Below are positions 1-9,449 of a DNA stretch of 21,651 nucleotides, piece after piece. Within the stretch, counting starts at the first letter, position 1, and each line of letters begins with the position of its first letter. The stretch is from Welwitschia mirabilis (Eukaryota; Gnetophyta; Gnetopsida; Welwitschiales), in assembly GCA_051453625.1 (NCBI GenBank), contig JBOZIK010000001.1, positions 74,146,326 through 74,167,976 on the forward strand, in the 5' to 3' direction. The position numbers and the translations under genes are program-made. The notes beneath the pieces were generated by a model. That model saw only the letters and a list, made by a program, of their open reading frames with translations. It did not search any database and was not told the origin of the DNA.

Positions 1-560
1 GCAATAAATATAATATCATCTACATAAATATGTATAATAATGAAATCCTTTCTCAAGTTCTTTACAAATAAGGTTTTGTCTATAGTTCCACGAATATATC
101 CCTTTTCAATAAAAAAAAGTGGCTAGCTTCTCATACCCAGCTCTAGGATCTTGTTTCAATCTATACAGGGCTTTCTTGATTATATATGAGGATTAATAAA
201 ACCTTGTGGTTACTTTAAATAAACTTCTTCATGTAAAGTACCATTCAAAAAAGCACTCTTCACATCCATTTGATAAACTTTGAAATTTTTATAGGCTGCA
301 AAAGATAAAAACATTCTAATTATATCTATCTTTGCAATAGGAGCAAAAATATCACCTACATCAATGCCTTCTATCTGATTGTATCCTTGTGCCACTAATC
401 TTGCCTTGTTTTTAATGACATTATTTTCTTCATCACATTTCTTTTTAAAAATCCACTTGATTCCAATGTTATTTTTAATCTTTTGGCCTTTGTATAAGCT
501 TACAAACATCATTCCTCTTGAACTGTTATATCTCATCTTACATTACCATTATCCATTCCT
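1..560 (-). pseudogene. copia reverse transcriptase fragment
   Basis: The best-preserved stretch of the element. An open frame at 210-536 contains the copia RT fingers and palm: [18 protein letters not shown], the F-A-P-I-A segment and [21 protein letters not shown]. After a stop, the same strand continues with LYRLKQDPRAGYEKL near 121-178 and with the catalytic motif YVDD at 15-26, which is in the same frame as the open stretch. The catalytic aspartates are therefore intact although the chain is interrupted. The fragment ends at the window edge, before RNase H. It would have copied element RNA into cDNA in cytoplasmic particles. The first ATG of the open frame is not a biological start; this is part of a polyprotein. 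Confidence 0.92.
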
Positions 561-576
561 CATGAATTTTATCTTC

Positions 577-1010
577 TTAAAATTTCTTGGATTCTATTTT
601 TAAAACATAACAAATGTGAGCATACAAATTCTTCATAGAACTTCTTGTCTTTATTTTTAAATTAACTTCTCCAATAATAGATTCTAAAGGATGATCTTTT
701 AATAATTTAGGCTTTTTCAATGTGTCTTCTTTTGATGGAGCTTCATCACTCTTAGTAGTCACTTCATTAGTTGTGGGAATACTTGTAGTTATGACTTCCT
801 CTTCATCTGTGCCATTTGGTCTTGTGTCTATCTCACTAATTTGCACATTTATTAACTCTTCTACTATTAAACTTCTCTTGTTGAAAACACGATAGGCTCT
901 ACTTTCAGTTAAGTAACCTAAAAGATAGCTTCATTGGCTTTAGAGTAGAATTTGCTCAAATGTTCTTTATCTTTTAGCACATATCATTTACTTCCAAAGA
1001 CTTTAAACTA
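577..1010 (-). pseudogene. copia integrase C-terminal region and IN-RT linker
   Basis: The frame open over 577-846 includes an acidic, Thr-rich segment followed by HPLESIIGEVN and KTRSSMKNLYAH, the characteristic linker between integrase and RT in copia polyproteins. Immediately upstream on the minus strand, 850-1010 encodes the integrase tail: KDKEHLSKFYSKANEAIF, then GYL, then SRAYRVFNKR and VEE. The join to the open frame around 846 is read through without an obvious gap. The segment is supported by pattern similarity only, but both pieces are in the expected order and spacing between the integrase core and RT. Confidence 0.85.
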
Positions 1011-1850
1011 TGAAACATTAGGTTGTCTTCCTTTTCATAACTCATATGGTGTTTTATCTATAGTGAGCCTAAGATATATTTTCTAACTGCATTAGCTTAA
1101 AATGATTTAGGGATCTCTTTATCATTTAACATGGTTTATGCCATTTCTTGGAGGACTCTATTCGTTCTTTTAGCTATACCATTTTGTTGTGGTGTCTTTG
1201 AGGCTAAAAATTGATGATTAATTCTGTTATCAATATAATATTTTAAAACATTAGCTCTCAAATTCATCACCATGATCACTTCTTATTTTCTTTATGATAT
1301 ACCCTTTTTCATTTTGAATATTTTTGCATATCTCAACTCAACATTTGTATGCTTTAAAATTATTTGACAGGAAGACTACTCAAGCATATCTATAAAAGTC
1401 ATCAATCATAGTGAGAAAATAACATTTACCACATAGAATTTGAGTTTGAGTGGGACTTACTAGATCCATATGGATAAGCTATAAAGTCATAGTTGTGTAA
1501 GTCTAGTTTTTACTTTTATATGAAGTCCTGATTTGTTTCCCTTTGAGCAGGCATTACATAAACCTTATTTTTCTACATTTATCTTAGGGATACCTTTCAT
1601 AATTTTTTATGAATAATTATTTTTAACTAATCATAATTAACATGATCTAATTATTTATGCCAAAGCTCTTCTTAAGGAATATTTGAAAAATAATACCAAA
1701 AAAATGATTGACCTATGTTGTATACATTATCTATTATACTTGCTTTAATAATTACATCATTATATTTTCCATATCAGATTTCACATTTTGATTTATTAAA
1801 GACTACCTTATGATCTTTGTCACAAATTTGACTAATACTCAATAAATTAT
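1011..1850 (-). pseudogene. copia integrase core and pre-integrase domain
   Basis: Minus-strand fragments show, in order, a pre-integrase segment (NNLLSISQICDKDHK near 1800-1860, and the zinc-binding remnant CNACSKGNKSG near 1520-1560), then the catalytic core: HMDLVSPTQTQ with first Asp at 1464-1466, TMIDDFYRYA, and IRSDHGDEF with second Asp at 1275-1277, then TPQQNGIAKRTNR near 1155-1195. In the last motif the catalytic Glu position is Lys (codon 1169-1171), a single G-to-A change from Glu. Several stops and frameshifts separate the pieces. The enzyme would have inserted cDNA into chromosomes; this copy cannot. Confidence 0.87.
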
Positions 1851-1979
1851 TCTTTAAATTATTTACATACAGAACTTTATTAATTCTAAGAACATTACCT
1901 CCACCAATGCTTCTAATGCCTTTTATTTTTGTTCTTCCATTATCACTAAAACTTACCTCTCCTCCACTAAAGTTTCATA

Positions 1980-2060
1980 ATTTCTTAAACCTAGATTTAT
2001 CTTCTATCATATGCCTTAAACACCCATTATCTAGATACTAGATACTTATATTTAAAACCT
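1980..2060 (-). pseudogene. copia aspartic protease active-site remnant
   Basis: The minus strand reads YLDNGCLRHMIEDKSRFKK, which matches the copia protease active-site region. The catalytic triad normally read Asp-Ser-Gly is here Asp-Asn-Gly (2023-2031), one G-to-A transition from the usual Ser codon. A stop replaces the residue just before the Tyr, and a small imperfect repeat of TAGATAC lies beside it at 2031-2046. The rest of the protease continues toward integrase: FSGGEVSFSDNGRTKIKG, SIGGGNVLRINKVLYV near 1870-1980. Confidence 0.8.
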
Positions 2061-2204
2061 TGAAAGATATTTAAATTAAAATACTTTTAAGATTATTAGC
2101 TTTTAACCACATAGTAGTTTTAGAATTAATTGGTATACCTCCTTTTAGAATAAATGTAAAAGGAAAAATACTAACTAAGTTTGAGAATAACATTAATTTT
2201 CTAG

Positions 2205-2780
2205 TATTACACAAAAGATTTAAATTACCAATTTTTTCACAAAAATGACAAGTAACTTTTAAGAAGAATTTGCTATTCCATGTTACTTGATTTTACTGCT
2301 CTTGTGATTTTTGCAAGATGAATCCAATACTTGACTTATCATCAATAGGTTTCTAAACTCCGATCATATATTATAATTTGGAAGAGCCACTAGGGAATTT
2401 ATTAACAAAATGAGATAACTCTTTTACTTGTAGGTGAGGTAAGATTTTTCTAATTTGATCTTTTTGAATCTTGCTTCCATTTCCTTTTTTTCCTTTATAA
2501 GAGATTTTACAATCTTATTCAGATCATTTATCCTTTTAGCTAACTTTTTACATTCTAAGTATAGTTCTTAACAAGTGTCTTCCAGCTCATCCTGTTCTTC
2601 ATCAATCACATATAAATCATCTCACTCTGATGTATTGAGAAAATTCTATAGGGGATGCATTATTGCCATAAAAGAAAGTCTCTCATCTTTGTCAGATATT
2701 TAAACTAATCTTATATCAGTTTCACTTAACTCCTTTGCATTTCCACTATTTGCAATATATTTGAACATATATCCATATAC
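2205..2780 (-). pseudogene. copia gag remnant: coiled coil and zinc knuckle
   Basis: At 2209-2250 the minus strand reads CHFCEKIGNLNLLC, a CCHC zinc knuckle with correct C-X2-C-X4-x-X4-C spacing but Asn in place of His. Upstream in the element (2400-2620) is a Glu/Lys-rich heptad-like stretch (DELEDTC, ELYLECKKLAKRINDLNKIV, EKKEMEARFKKIK), a likely coiled coil typical of the C-terminal half of plant copia gag. An acidic FMA-type segment lies near 2640-2690. Only about 100-180 bp separate this from the primer-binding site, so the N-terminal capsid half seems to be missing. Gag would have formed the virus-like particle. Confidence 0.8.
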
Positions 2781-2883
2781 TATCCAAAATATACAAATAA
2801 AAGTATATGTGTCTAAGAAGTGAACATTTAAATAATCAATAGAGGAATTCTAGACTAGTTAAAATCTACAAATAAACTCAATT

Positions 2884-2897
2884 TGGCTTTGATATCA
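2884..2897 (-). other. copia primer-binding site (initiator-Met tRNA)
   Basis: In element orientation the sequence is TGATATCAAAGCCA, matching 12 of 14 positions of the usual plant retrotransposon site TGGTATCAGAGCCA, complementary to the 3' end of initiator-Met tRNA. On the plus strand both mismatches are C-to-T. It lies two bases inside the predicted LTR end (TGATAAG begins at 2900), exactly where a PBS should be. Confidence 0.88.
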
Positions 2898-3528
2898 ATT
2901 GATAAGATTAAAAACCCTAAAGGAGGGGTGAATAAATTCTAAAAGAAATTTACCAAAAACATGATATAATAAAAACTTACTCAAAATAACTTGCTAATAA
3001 TATCATGCATATAAAGAAATACTAAAAGTATTCAAAGTAATAAAACTAGTAGAAAGCATAAAATACTAAATAAATGCACTTAGGATTTTATAACGGTTTA
3101 GAAAATACCATACTTTACTCTTGACGATTAGATTATTCCTAACCTTGATCTAAATCTTTATTAATTCTTTTAGGTATTACTTGTTCACTTGAAATCTTTA
3201 CAAATAGATTTTTACAAGTTAAGTCTCAACCTTTTCAATCAGAATCTTACAAGCTTAGTCTCAACCTTCAAAGGATGTAATAGTGAAGGTAAGAATATCT
3301 TGATGAATAAATATCACTCGTTCTCTAGTTCAATGATTTTAATGGAACTCTTCTCCTATAGATAATCACATAATAAAGTGAAAGATTAGACCTTGAAGGT
3401 ATAGATACAACAAAATGATGGAGCTTCCTTGGTCAAGAGTACAACTGCTAAGATCTAATAGTGAATATCATAAGATTTTAGTATTTTAATCAAGAGTTAA
3501 AAAGATTCTTTTATCTTCTCTCTCTTAG

Positions 3529-3537
3529 CTATTTATA
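3529..3537 (-). promoter_or_regulatory. TATA box of copia LTR
   Basis: Minus-strand TATAAATAG, a near-ideal plant TATA box, followed in element orientation by a purine-rich AAGAGAGAGAAG tract. It sits inside the LTR at a sensible distance from the PBS and just downstream of the repeated U3 block. Function is inferred; in an AT-rich window a chance match is possible, but the full TATAAATAG is less common than shorter forms. Confidence 0.6.
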
Positions 3538-3906
3538 TTAAAAGGATTTTAGGTTTATTAAAATTTAAAATGTACTTACAATGACTATAAATGACTATAA
3601 AATAGCTATCTAATGGATCCATAATGAATACAAAATGAATAGAAAAGTTTAGTTTTATTTTGGCCAGTTAACCTCTTAAACGTTTGATCAACTGCATCTA
3701 ATGTCGTGACTTATATACATTACCTAAGTGAAGTTTTCGGTCGTCTTAATTTCTTACAATTCCAAATTTGGTTGATCCCTTTTAATTTAGTTGACCCCCA
3801 TTCGGTCGCTTGCAATTTTATCTAGTCACTCGCTAGTCCTAATAAAGATCATTCTAACTTTTTACATTAGGTCTAATTAACTGATTTAAGTGTTTAATTG
3901 ACCCCA

Positions 3907-4200
3907 TGATAATTAGCTTAAGGATATTAGCTACAGAGATCTCAGGTTTGGTTGACTCATTCAAAGTTTTAATTAACTCCTTAACAATCAATTCAGGAGC
4001 ACTATTCTTAGGTTCACAAATCTAATTAATCCCATCAAGGTCTGGTCGAATCCTTATCATTTAGTTCAGGGATACTATTCTCAAAATCACAGGTCTGATT
4101 AACCCTAACAAAAATCTGATCAACCCCTTTAAATTTAGTTCATTTCTGAGAGTATGTTCTAGATGAGATTGGTAAAAATCTAGTTAACCCCTCAAGAGGG
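3907..4200 (-). repeat. Divergent ~75-bp tandem repeats in copia U3
   Basis: About four degenerate units begin near 3907, 3982, 4058 and 4129. Each has a TTAG or TCAG-type start, an internal ACTATTCT/CAGG-like segment, and pairs of GGTTGA-C or GATTAACCC-like words; for example GCACTATTCTTAGGTTCACA and ATACTATTCTCAAAATCACA in units 2 and 3. Weaker units extend down to about 3660. The block lies just upstream of the TATA box in element orientation, the usual place for enhancer-like U3 repeats. Confidence 0.6.
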
Positions 4201-4315
4201 TAAGTAAACCTGAGAGGTTTCTAGTAATCAAATTTAGACATTCATGGCTTCAATATCTAGCTTGTAAGTAATTAACATCTTTTATAGAAGATACATAAAA
4301 TTTTCTCTACAAAAA

Positions 4316-5984
4316 ACATTAGTTTAACATTAATTGACAAGACTTAATCTAATACTAATTACACATATGCATCATCATTTTCTGAAACTATCATTGTTAC
4401 ATCGTATGATATTTATTCTATATGACACTTAATTGTTACATTGTGAGATGTTAAACGGTTTAAGTAGAGAGCTAATGAAGATGTTAGTACTTGTATTTTT
4501 CTAATAATCATGTTTGCATGCATCTGAATTTCATTTTGGTTTTACAAACCTATCATTCGCACTATCATCTAGACAACCGATGGAACAAAATATCTATTAT
4601 GTGTTCTATAAAGGTATTATATTATTTAATTCTTTTTTAATGTTTATTCTTATGATAAGTATTTACAAACTCAATTTACATTTTTCTTAGTTACTATTAT
4701 CTTAGACAATTTGGGTTGTAATCATAGTTGTTTATCTAGTTTTGTCAAAGACTGATAAAGCTAAGTAAGAGGCTATGATGCACTACCAAATTATGTGTAT
4801 TTAATGGGGTATTGTGAGTTATTTTGTAGGACATTTATACAAGTTTAGATGTAATTTTGATAATTATAAAGAGATGATTGGTTAATCATGAAAACATGTA
4901 ATTCTTAGCATATTTAGAGGAATTTTAGGAATATTTTGATACTTAGTGATTTATATGAATATCGATGATGCAAAAGATTGATTTCTATTAAGTTAGAAAT
5001 ATAAGAGAGACTATTATTCCCACTATCATCCTCATAATAAGTAGGATGACAACACTTTAGGAACTATTTCAGATGCTGATATGGACTAGAGATAAGGGAT
5101 AATGAGTCCTCTCTTTTAAAGAGGTATCATCCCTAGTATCATTTCCATCACATGCAACCAACTATGGGGTTAACTATGAAGTTACAAGCTAATGAGTTAT
5201 TCATTATTATGAGGTATCATCCCTAGTATTATCCCCATGATAGTCAGGATAACACTTAAATGGCTAGCTAATTCTCATCTATTTAATTTTTTTCTCAAGA
5301 TTGGGACCATTTTCTAGTGTGATCATTACACTTTGAGTGATAATTACACTTTCTTTATTGTATAGATAAACCTTTCTTTCATTCTCCTATCATATTTGAT
5401 GCACTAAAAATTTTCATAACAGGAGATCAAAGGGTAAGAGATCCATCTTGAGTAGTTATAGAAAGACATTTTCCTAATATTGGATTATGCATCCTTAATT
5501 AAGGTGTGGGTATTTTGTAACTTGAATGCTAGATTGATTCATAATACAAAATCTATTTCTTTTAGTAATCAGTACTTTTAATATCTCTTATGGTTTATAT
5601 TATTCTTAATTTAGTAACAGTCTCGTTAATGATATAGGCCTTAAGGGCAATCTTTATTAAGGTTGATGATATTAGTTTAAAAGCATTTTGCATTACACTT
5701 TATTTTACTTACTTGACAACTTAAGTTAGTCTTGGTTATTAATAGTATGCTAGTCTAATTTAGGTTATACAGGGTTAATCTTCCTAACAAGTCAATCTGG
5801 TAATCAGATAAGTATTCATGTAGATTAAATTATGTTTGCATTGCATTGCATGTTTACTTTCTTATATTATTTTTAAGTTTAGGATATAATATTTTATTTA
5901 AAAATAAATGCTCCTTCTTCTCTCACATGCCTTCAATAGGTTTAGAAACTTGGGTCATTCCCATTTATACTAGTGTGTCATATT
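4316..5984. other. No recognisable gene; unassigned spacer
   Basis: No open frame or motif in this 1.7-kb stretch suggests a gene on either strand, and I found no tRNA- or rRNA-like segment. It is AT-rich and contains the 90-bp repeat at 5101-5240. It lies where the 3' LTR of gypsy copy A would be expected, but I see no clear polypurine tract or similarity to the LTR block at 13088-16135. It may be an unrelated insertion or a heavily decayed LTR. Confidence 0.5.
5101..5240. repeat. Two-unit direct repeat, 90-bp period
   Basis: AATGAGT at 5101 and 5191 and GAGGTATCATCCCTAGTAT at 5121 and 5211 are exactly 90 bp apart; similarity covers about 50 bp of each unit. A weaker relative of the same words (ATCATCC, AGGATGACAACAC) occurs at 5020-5055, suggesting a third, older unit. 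No function is apparent. Confidence 0.75.
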
Positions 5985-7740
5985 TACAACATATATAAAT
6001 TTGTAATTAATAGCATTTGATAAAGGATAAAAAGTTATAAAATTACACATCACAACAAGCATAAAAAACATAACTAAGATAAGGAGCAAGATCGTGATTT
6101 AGAGAAGAAGGTTCACTACCATCTCCACCATAATACTTGCACTCAACAATGGTAGTTGAATACTAAAGCATACATTAGGTTGCCTCATAATCTTACCTCG
6201 ATTCATGTCTATGGAGAAGAATCAAATCATTGATTAGAATGCAGATGTCAAGCTGCAAATACACTGAAACTACTTGCATATCTCATGTTTTATCATATCG
6301 AAGCATTGATCAATCCTAGCTAAAGGATACCATGTTGTTCAAGCTAAGGTCTAGACAACTGCTATTAGTACTTATGTTAATAAAATCTTTCTATCTCTTG
6401 AAGCTCTCTAAAATCAGTAGAAAAGTGGAAAGAGTATCTAATATGAGAAACTATATAAAACTTAGGGTACTTATGGGTAATTACTTTCTAAATTGTAAAG
6501 GGTAAAGTAATAGCAATAGAATGCTAAGAAGAATATGCATAACAAACATAAGCAAAGATAAGATAATAAACATGATTAGCATCTTCTTGCCTAAATATTT
6601 GAAAGTTTGTTAAATACTAGGGAATGCATAAGATGCATGAGAAGTACCTAATATTTTGACATAATGTAACCTATAAGAGTTAAATTAAATGGCCTAATAG
6701 AATTAATGGAAAAACCATTAACATAAATATGAGAATTAAGATTAGGATCATCTAGGATAGGTAAAACCATATCCAAATAACCATGTCGGTCCATCAAGTC
6801 TAAGTTACTAGTGTGATAAGGTATTTATAATGCATCAACTATAACTCTAGAAGACTATAGTGAATGGTAGGAATATATACATTAGTCTTTCCTATATTTT
6901 CATCTTTAACAAACTATAGGCTTCAAAAAAATATGGATATAATATAATTAGGATATAAGACATCATCTAAGTCTACTAACTAGTTCCTTTTCTAATCCCT
7001 AACTAATTCATCACCTTCATAAGCAAAGGAAAAAAAGAGCATAGAGAAAATAATTTTACCAATAAAATTATAACATGAAAAATAAAAAATAAGCATAAGG
7101 ATAATGAAAAGATGAAAGAAAAAAGCTAAAATAGGACTTACTACCATTTTGATAGAGCTTTATTATCCAATTTTAAAAGCACCATGAAAATCCCAACCAC
7201 TTATTGAAAATTTTCATATAAATATAAGCTTCTAAGAACAAAAATCAATTTTTTATAATGAGTTAATAATGCACTATTTTGAATGGTGATGTTGCAGCAC
7301 TATGAACGATGTATTTTTAGCACTATAGCATCATTTTTACCTAATTTACTAATAATAAAGTTGGATTTACAAAAAAAGAGTGGAAGATGATTAAAAAATG
7401 AAAAAAATAATGGTAAAATAAGATTTAAAGATACTTGAAACCTAGGTAACAAGTAGTTGTATCCCTAACTTGGATAAAAATAGGATTTTTGAGCAAACAA
7501 TATATATCCTAGTTAGAATTATTTTTAAAAAAATAAAAATTCAAAAAATAGAAGTTTGAAAGAATTTTGGGTTGATATACTTTTAGAAAACAAATATAAG
7601 TAGCTCTTATATAAATCTTAGATCCCTTTTAAATGTGAATATATGAGATATATAACTTTCATTTCATCATCCAATCATCCCAATACTTTAAAAGTTTTAA
7701 GGAAACTAAGAAAATAGAATAATTTTTTGCAAATTTTGAT
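5985..7740 (-). other. Post-integrase region of gypsy copy A
   Basis: This 1.75-kb stretch follows integrase in element orientation and is collinear with 16640-18360 in copy B. It contains a conserved but unassigned reading frame (6660-6835), a shared GAGGTAAGAT word (6190-6199) and clustered GCACTAT-like words (7265-7325). In Athila elements this is where an env-like ORF and 3' untranslated region lie; no transmembrane or signal segment is clear enough here to claim one. Confidence 0.55.
6660..6835 (-). pseudogene. Conserved unassigned frame, copy A counterpart
   Basis: In one minus-strand frame this reads MDRHGYLDMVLPILDD, then N-S-x-IYVNGF, IRPFNLTLIGYIMS, and ends at a stop. Copy B carries the same frame open for 85 codons at 17205-17462, with PHDYLDMELPILDD and LYVNGFPINYL at the matching places. 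A one-base deletion in copy A, near the start of the similarity, breaks the link to the upstream MHYKYLITLVT part. I do not recognise the family. An element-encoded accessory or env-like product, or a captured host exon, are both possible. Confidence 0.5.
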
Positions 7741-8810
7741 TCTTTATATTTTATCACATTTACATTTAAAAGATTATTCAAAATAGATATCGATCCCATT
7801 TAAGTTTTTTATCATTAAATAAATTGATTTTATATTCATTTACTTATTGAACATGACCATTTTAGAATCTTAAATATCAATAGTCCCAAAATAAAAAACA
7901 TGAATATTAAGAAGGAACCTTTCCATTTAGATCTTAGTTTTCTAGTCAATAAATAAAAATAAGAATTTAAAAAAAATTTTAATTGCCTACATGAGACGTT
8001 TTTCTAAGAATGATCTGATCATGATAATATTTCATTCATTTTTTAGCAAGAACTTGATTATTATAAGAACTTAATCGTATTTCATCTAAATCATTTAATT
8101 GATCTAATATATATTTAGTGCATTTTTAAAATTAATATTAATTACAAAGATCACCAAAATATTTATTTTCTATCTTAATAGAAATAAAACATTGTTTATC
8201 ATAAATAATTTTAAAAGGAGTCATGTCAATCAGAGTTTTCAAAGTTGTATGATAAGCTCATAATGCATCAAATAATTTTAATAATCAATATTTTCTATTA
8301 GCAGTAACTACATTTTGAAGAATTCTAACACGATCATAATTAGTTAATTAATCTTGATCATTAGTTTTAGAATGATATTAAGTAGCTACTTTATGGGTAA
8401 TACCATATTTAAGCATAAGGTTTCTAAATATTTTATTGTAAAAATATGTTTCTTAATCACTAATGACCAAAAATGTGATATAACATAGTCTTTGAAAAGC
8501 TAATAATAGTCTTAGCATTATAATCTTTATAAGATTTAGCTACTACTCATTTAAAAACATAATCCACACAAATAAGAATATAAACATTATCAAAGAAGAA
8601 TGGACATGGTCCAATGAAATCAATACCTCAAACATCAAAAAGTTGACAAACAATGATAGGTTCAAGAGGCATTTCATTTCTCTAATTAATGCTACCCATT
8701 ATTTGGCATTTATCACATGATTTACAAAATTCATTAGCATCTTTTAAAAAATTAGGCTAAAAGAAGTCTGCATTTGAAAATTTAGGTTTGCTTTTTTTCC
8801 CACTAAAATA
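7740..8810 (-). pseudogene. gypsy integrase, copy A
   Basis: In order from the right: zinc-finger remnant SCDKCQIMGSIN near 8700-8745, MPLEPIIVCQLFDV, GIDFIGP with first catalytic Asp at 8619-8621, YILICVDYVFKWV, then ISD with second Asp at 8456-8458 followed by a stop, KYGITHKVAT and a degraded YHPQTNG-like motif. The catalytic Glu codon is a stop here (8348-8350). The core then continues AYHTTLKT, MTPFKIIYDKQCF, LDEIRLSSYNNQVL and YHDQIIL near 7990-8270, and the C-terminal RKLRSKWKGSF near 7920-7960. The order and spacing match Athila-like integrases. Many stops and frameshifts; inactive. Confidence 0.88.
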
Positions 8811-9170
8811 ATCATCACAAATACCATTATGATAAAACTCTAGTATACTAATCATTTCATTATAAGGTACAAACCATCAAAAAAAACTAATTAGTATCTT
8901 ATTTAAATAAAATAGGTGGTTTCCAAAGAAATTTTTATTGTTGAGATAGAGTTTTCTTTTGATAATAATACTACACATTACTAGAAAGTTTACTACAAGA
9001 TTTAAAATTTGCAATATCGGCATACAAAGGAAATATATACATAATAAATAAATCTTCATTAATAAAATTTTCATTAATTTTAGATGAATAAATAAACATC
9101 AAAGATAAAATAAATGAATAGCATTCTTTTTTTATCTAACTTTAATTGTAATATCAAATTCTTGCACAAG
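8811..9170 (-). pseudogene. RNase H-integrase linker, copy A
   Basis: A decayed minus-strand frame reads YADIANFKSC near 9000-9025, then YYYQKKTLSQQ and KFLWKPP near 8920-8980; copy B has YADIVKFKSYGKIPS, then YYDQKK, in the same place. This is the linker before the integrase zinc finger in Ty3/gypsy pol. A different frame is open at 8877-9074 but is out of register with the conserved residues. Confidence 0.65.
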
Positions 9171-9176
9171 TAAAAA

Positions 9177-9443
9177 TCAAAACATAAGATAAGGTTCAAT
9201 TAGGGGATTATTTCCAATGTATTTTAAATAATAATGAATAGTAAATATAATAACAAGATAACCAATAAGATAGTGAAAAAAATTTTCAAGAGAAAAGATT
9301 ATAGCTAACATCTCCTTTTCGGTAGTGGAATAATTAAGCTTAGCATTATGGAAGGTCTTACTACCATAGGAAATGATATAAGATTTATGCTCAAGAGTTT
9401 GATCTAAGACCACACCCACTACAAAACTACTTGTATTAGTCAT
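9177..9443 (-). pseudogene. gypsy RNase H domain, copy A
   Basis: The 88-codon open frame reads TNTSSFVVGVVLDQ, HKSYIISYGSKTF, LNYSTTEKEMLAIIFSLENF, HYLIGYLVIIFT and YYLKYI, matching the Ty3/gypsy RNase H fold in order. The first catalytic Asp of the domain is Asn (codon 9435-9437), as it is in copy B. The later acidic residue in the FTDH-type motif is also changed (FTIH). The ATG at 9443 is internal to pol, not a true start. RNase H would have degraded the RNA strand during cDNA synthesis. Confidence 0.92.
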
Positions 9444-9449
9444 AACTTA

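Larger units (their letters stand above)
1..4315 (-). mobile_element. Ty1/copia LTR retrotransposon, decayed, 5' part only
   Basis: In minus-strand order the window shows a candidate LTR, an initiator-Met tRNA primer-binding site, gag with a zinc knuckle, protease, integrase and reverse transcriptase. The order PR-IN-RT is diagnostic of Ty1/copia. The coiled-coil-rich gag, the wide gag-to-PBS layout and the long LTR are reminiscent of the Sirevirus group, but that placement is tentative. RNase H and the 3' LTR would lie left of position 1. Stops and frameshifts occur in every domain, so the copy is dead. The outer LTR boundary near 4315 is a guess based on a TG dinucleotide in element orientation there; the inner boundary at 2900 is much firmer. 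Confidence 0.85.
2900..4315 (-). repeat. copia 5' LTR (outer boundary uncertain)
   Basis: The inner end is well supported: in element orientation it terminates GGGTTTTTAATCTTATCA, then two bases, then the PBS. A TATAAATAG box at 3529-3537 would place the RNA start about 600 bp from this end, giving a U5/R of roughly 600 bp and a U3 of roughly 700-800 bp. U3 carries the divergent 75-bp repeats. The outer end is set near 4315 only because the tandem-repeat block stops near 4200 and a TG in element orientation follows; the partner 3' LTR is outside the window, so the boundary cannot be confirmed here. No coding potential is seen. Confidence 0.65.

Noticed and set aside
379-603. 74-codon plus-strand open frame
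   Set aside because: It is antisense to the copia RT, which is clearly recognisable on the minus strand; its own sequence is hydrophobic and low-complexity.
4051-4057. TTATCA as the outer end of the copia LTR, mirroring TGATAA at 2900
   Set aside because: The U3 tandem repeats continue past it to about 4200, so the LTR probably extends further.
8877-9074. 65-codon minus-strand open frame rich in Leu/Ile
   Set aside because: It is out of register with the RNase H-integrase linker residues that are conserved between copies A and B; not a membrane protein gene.
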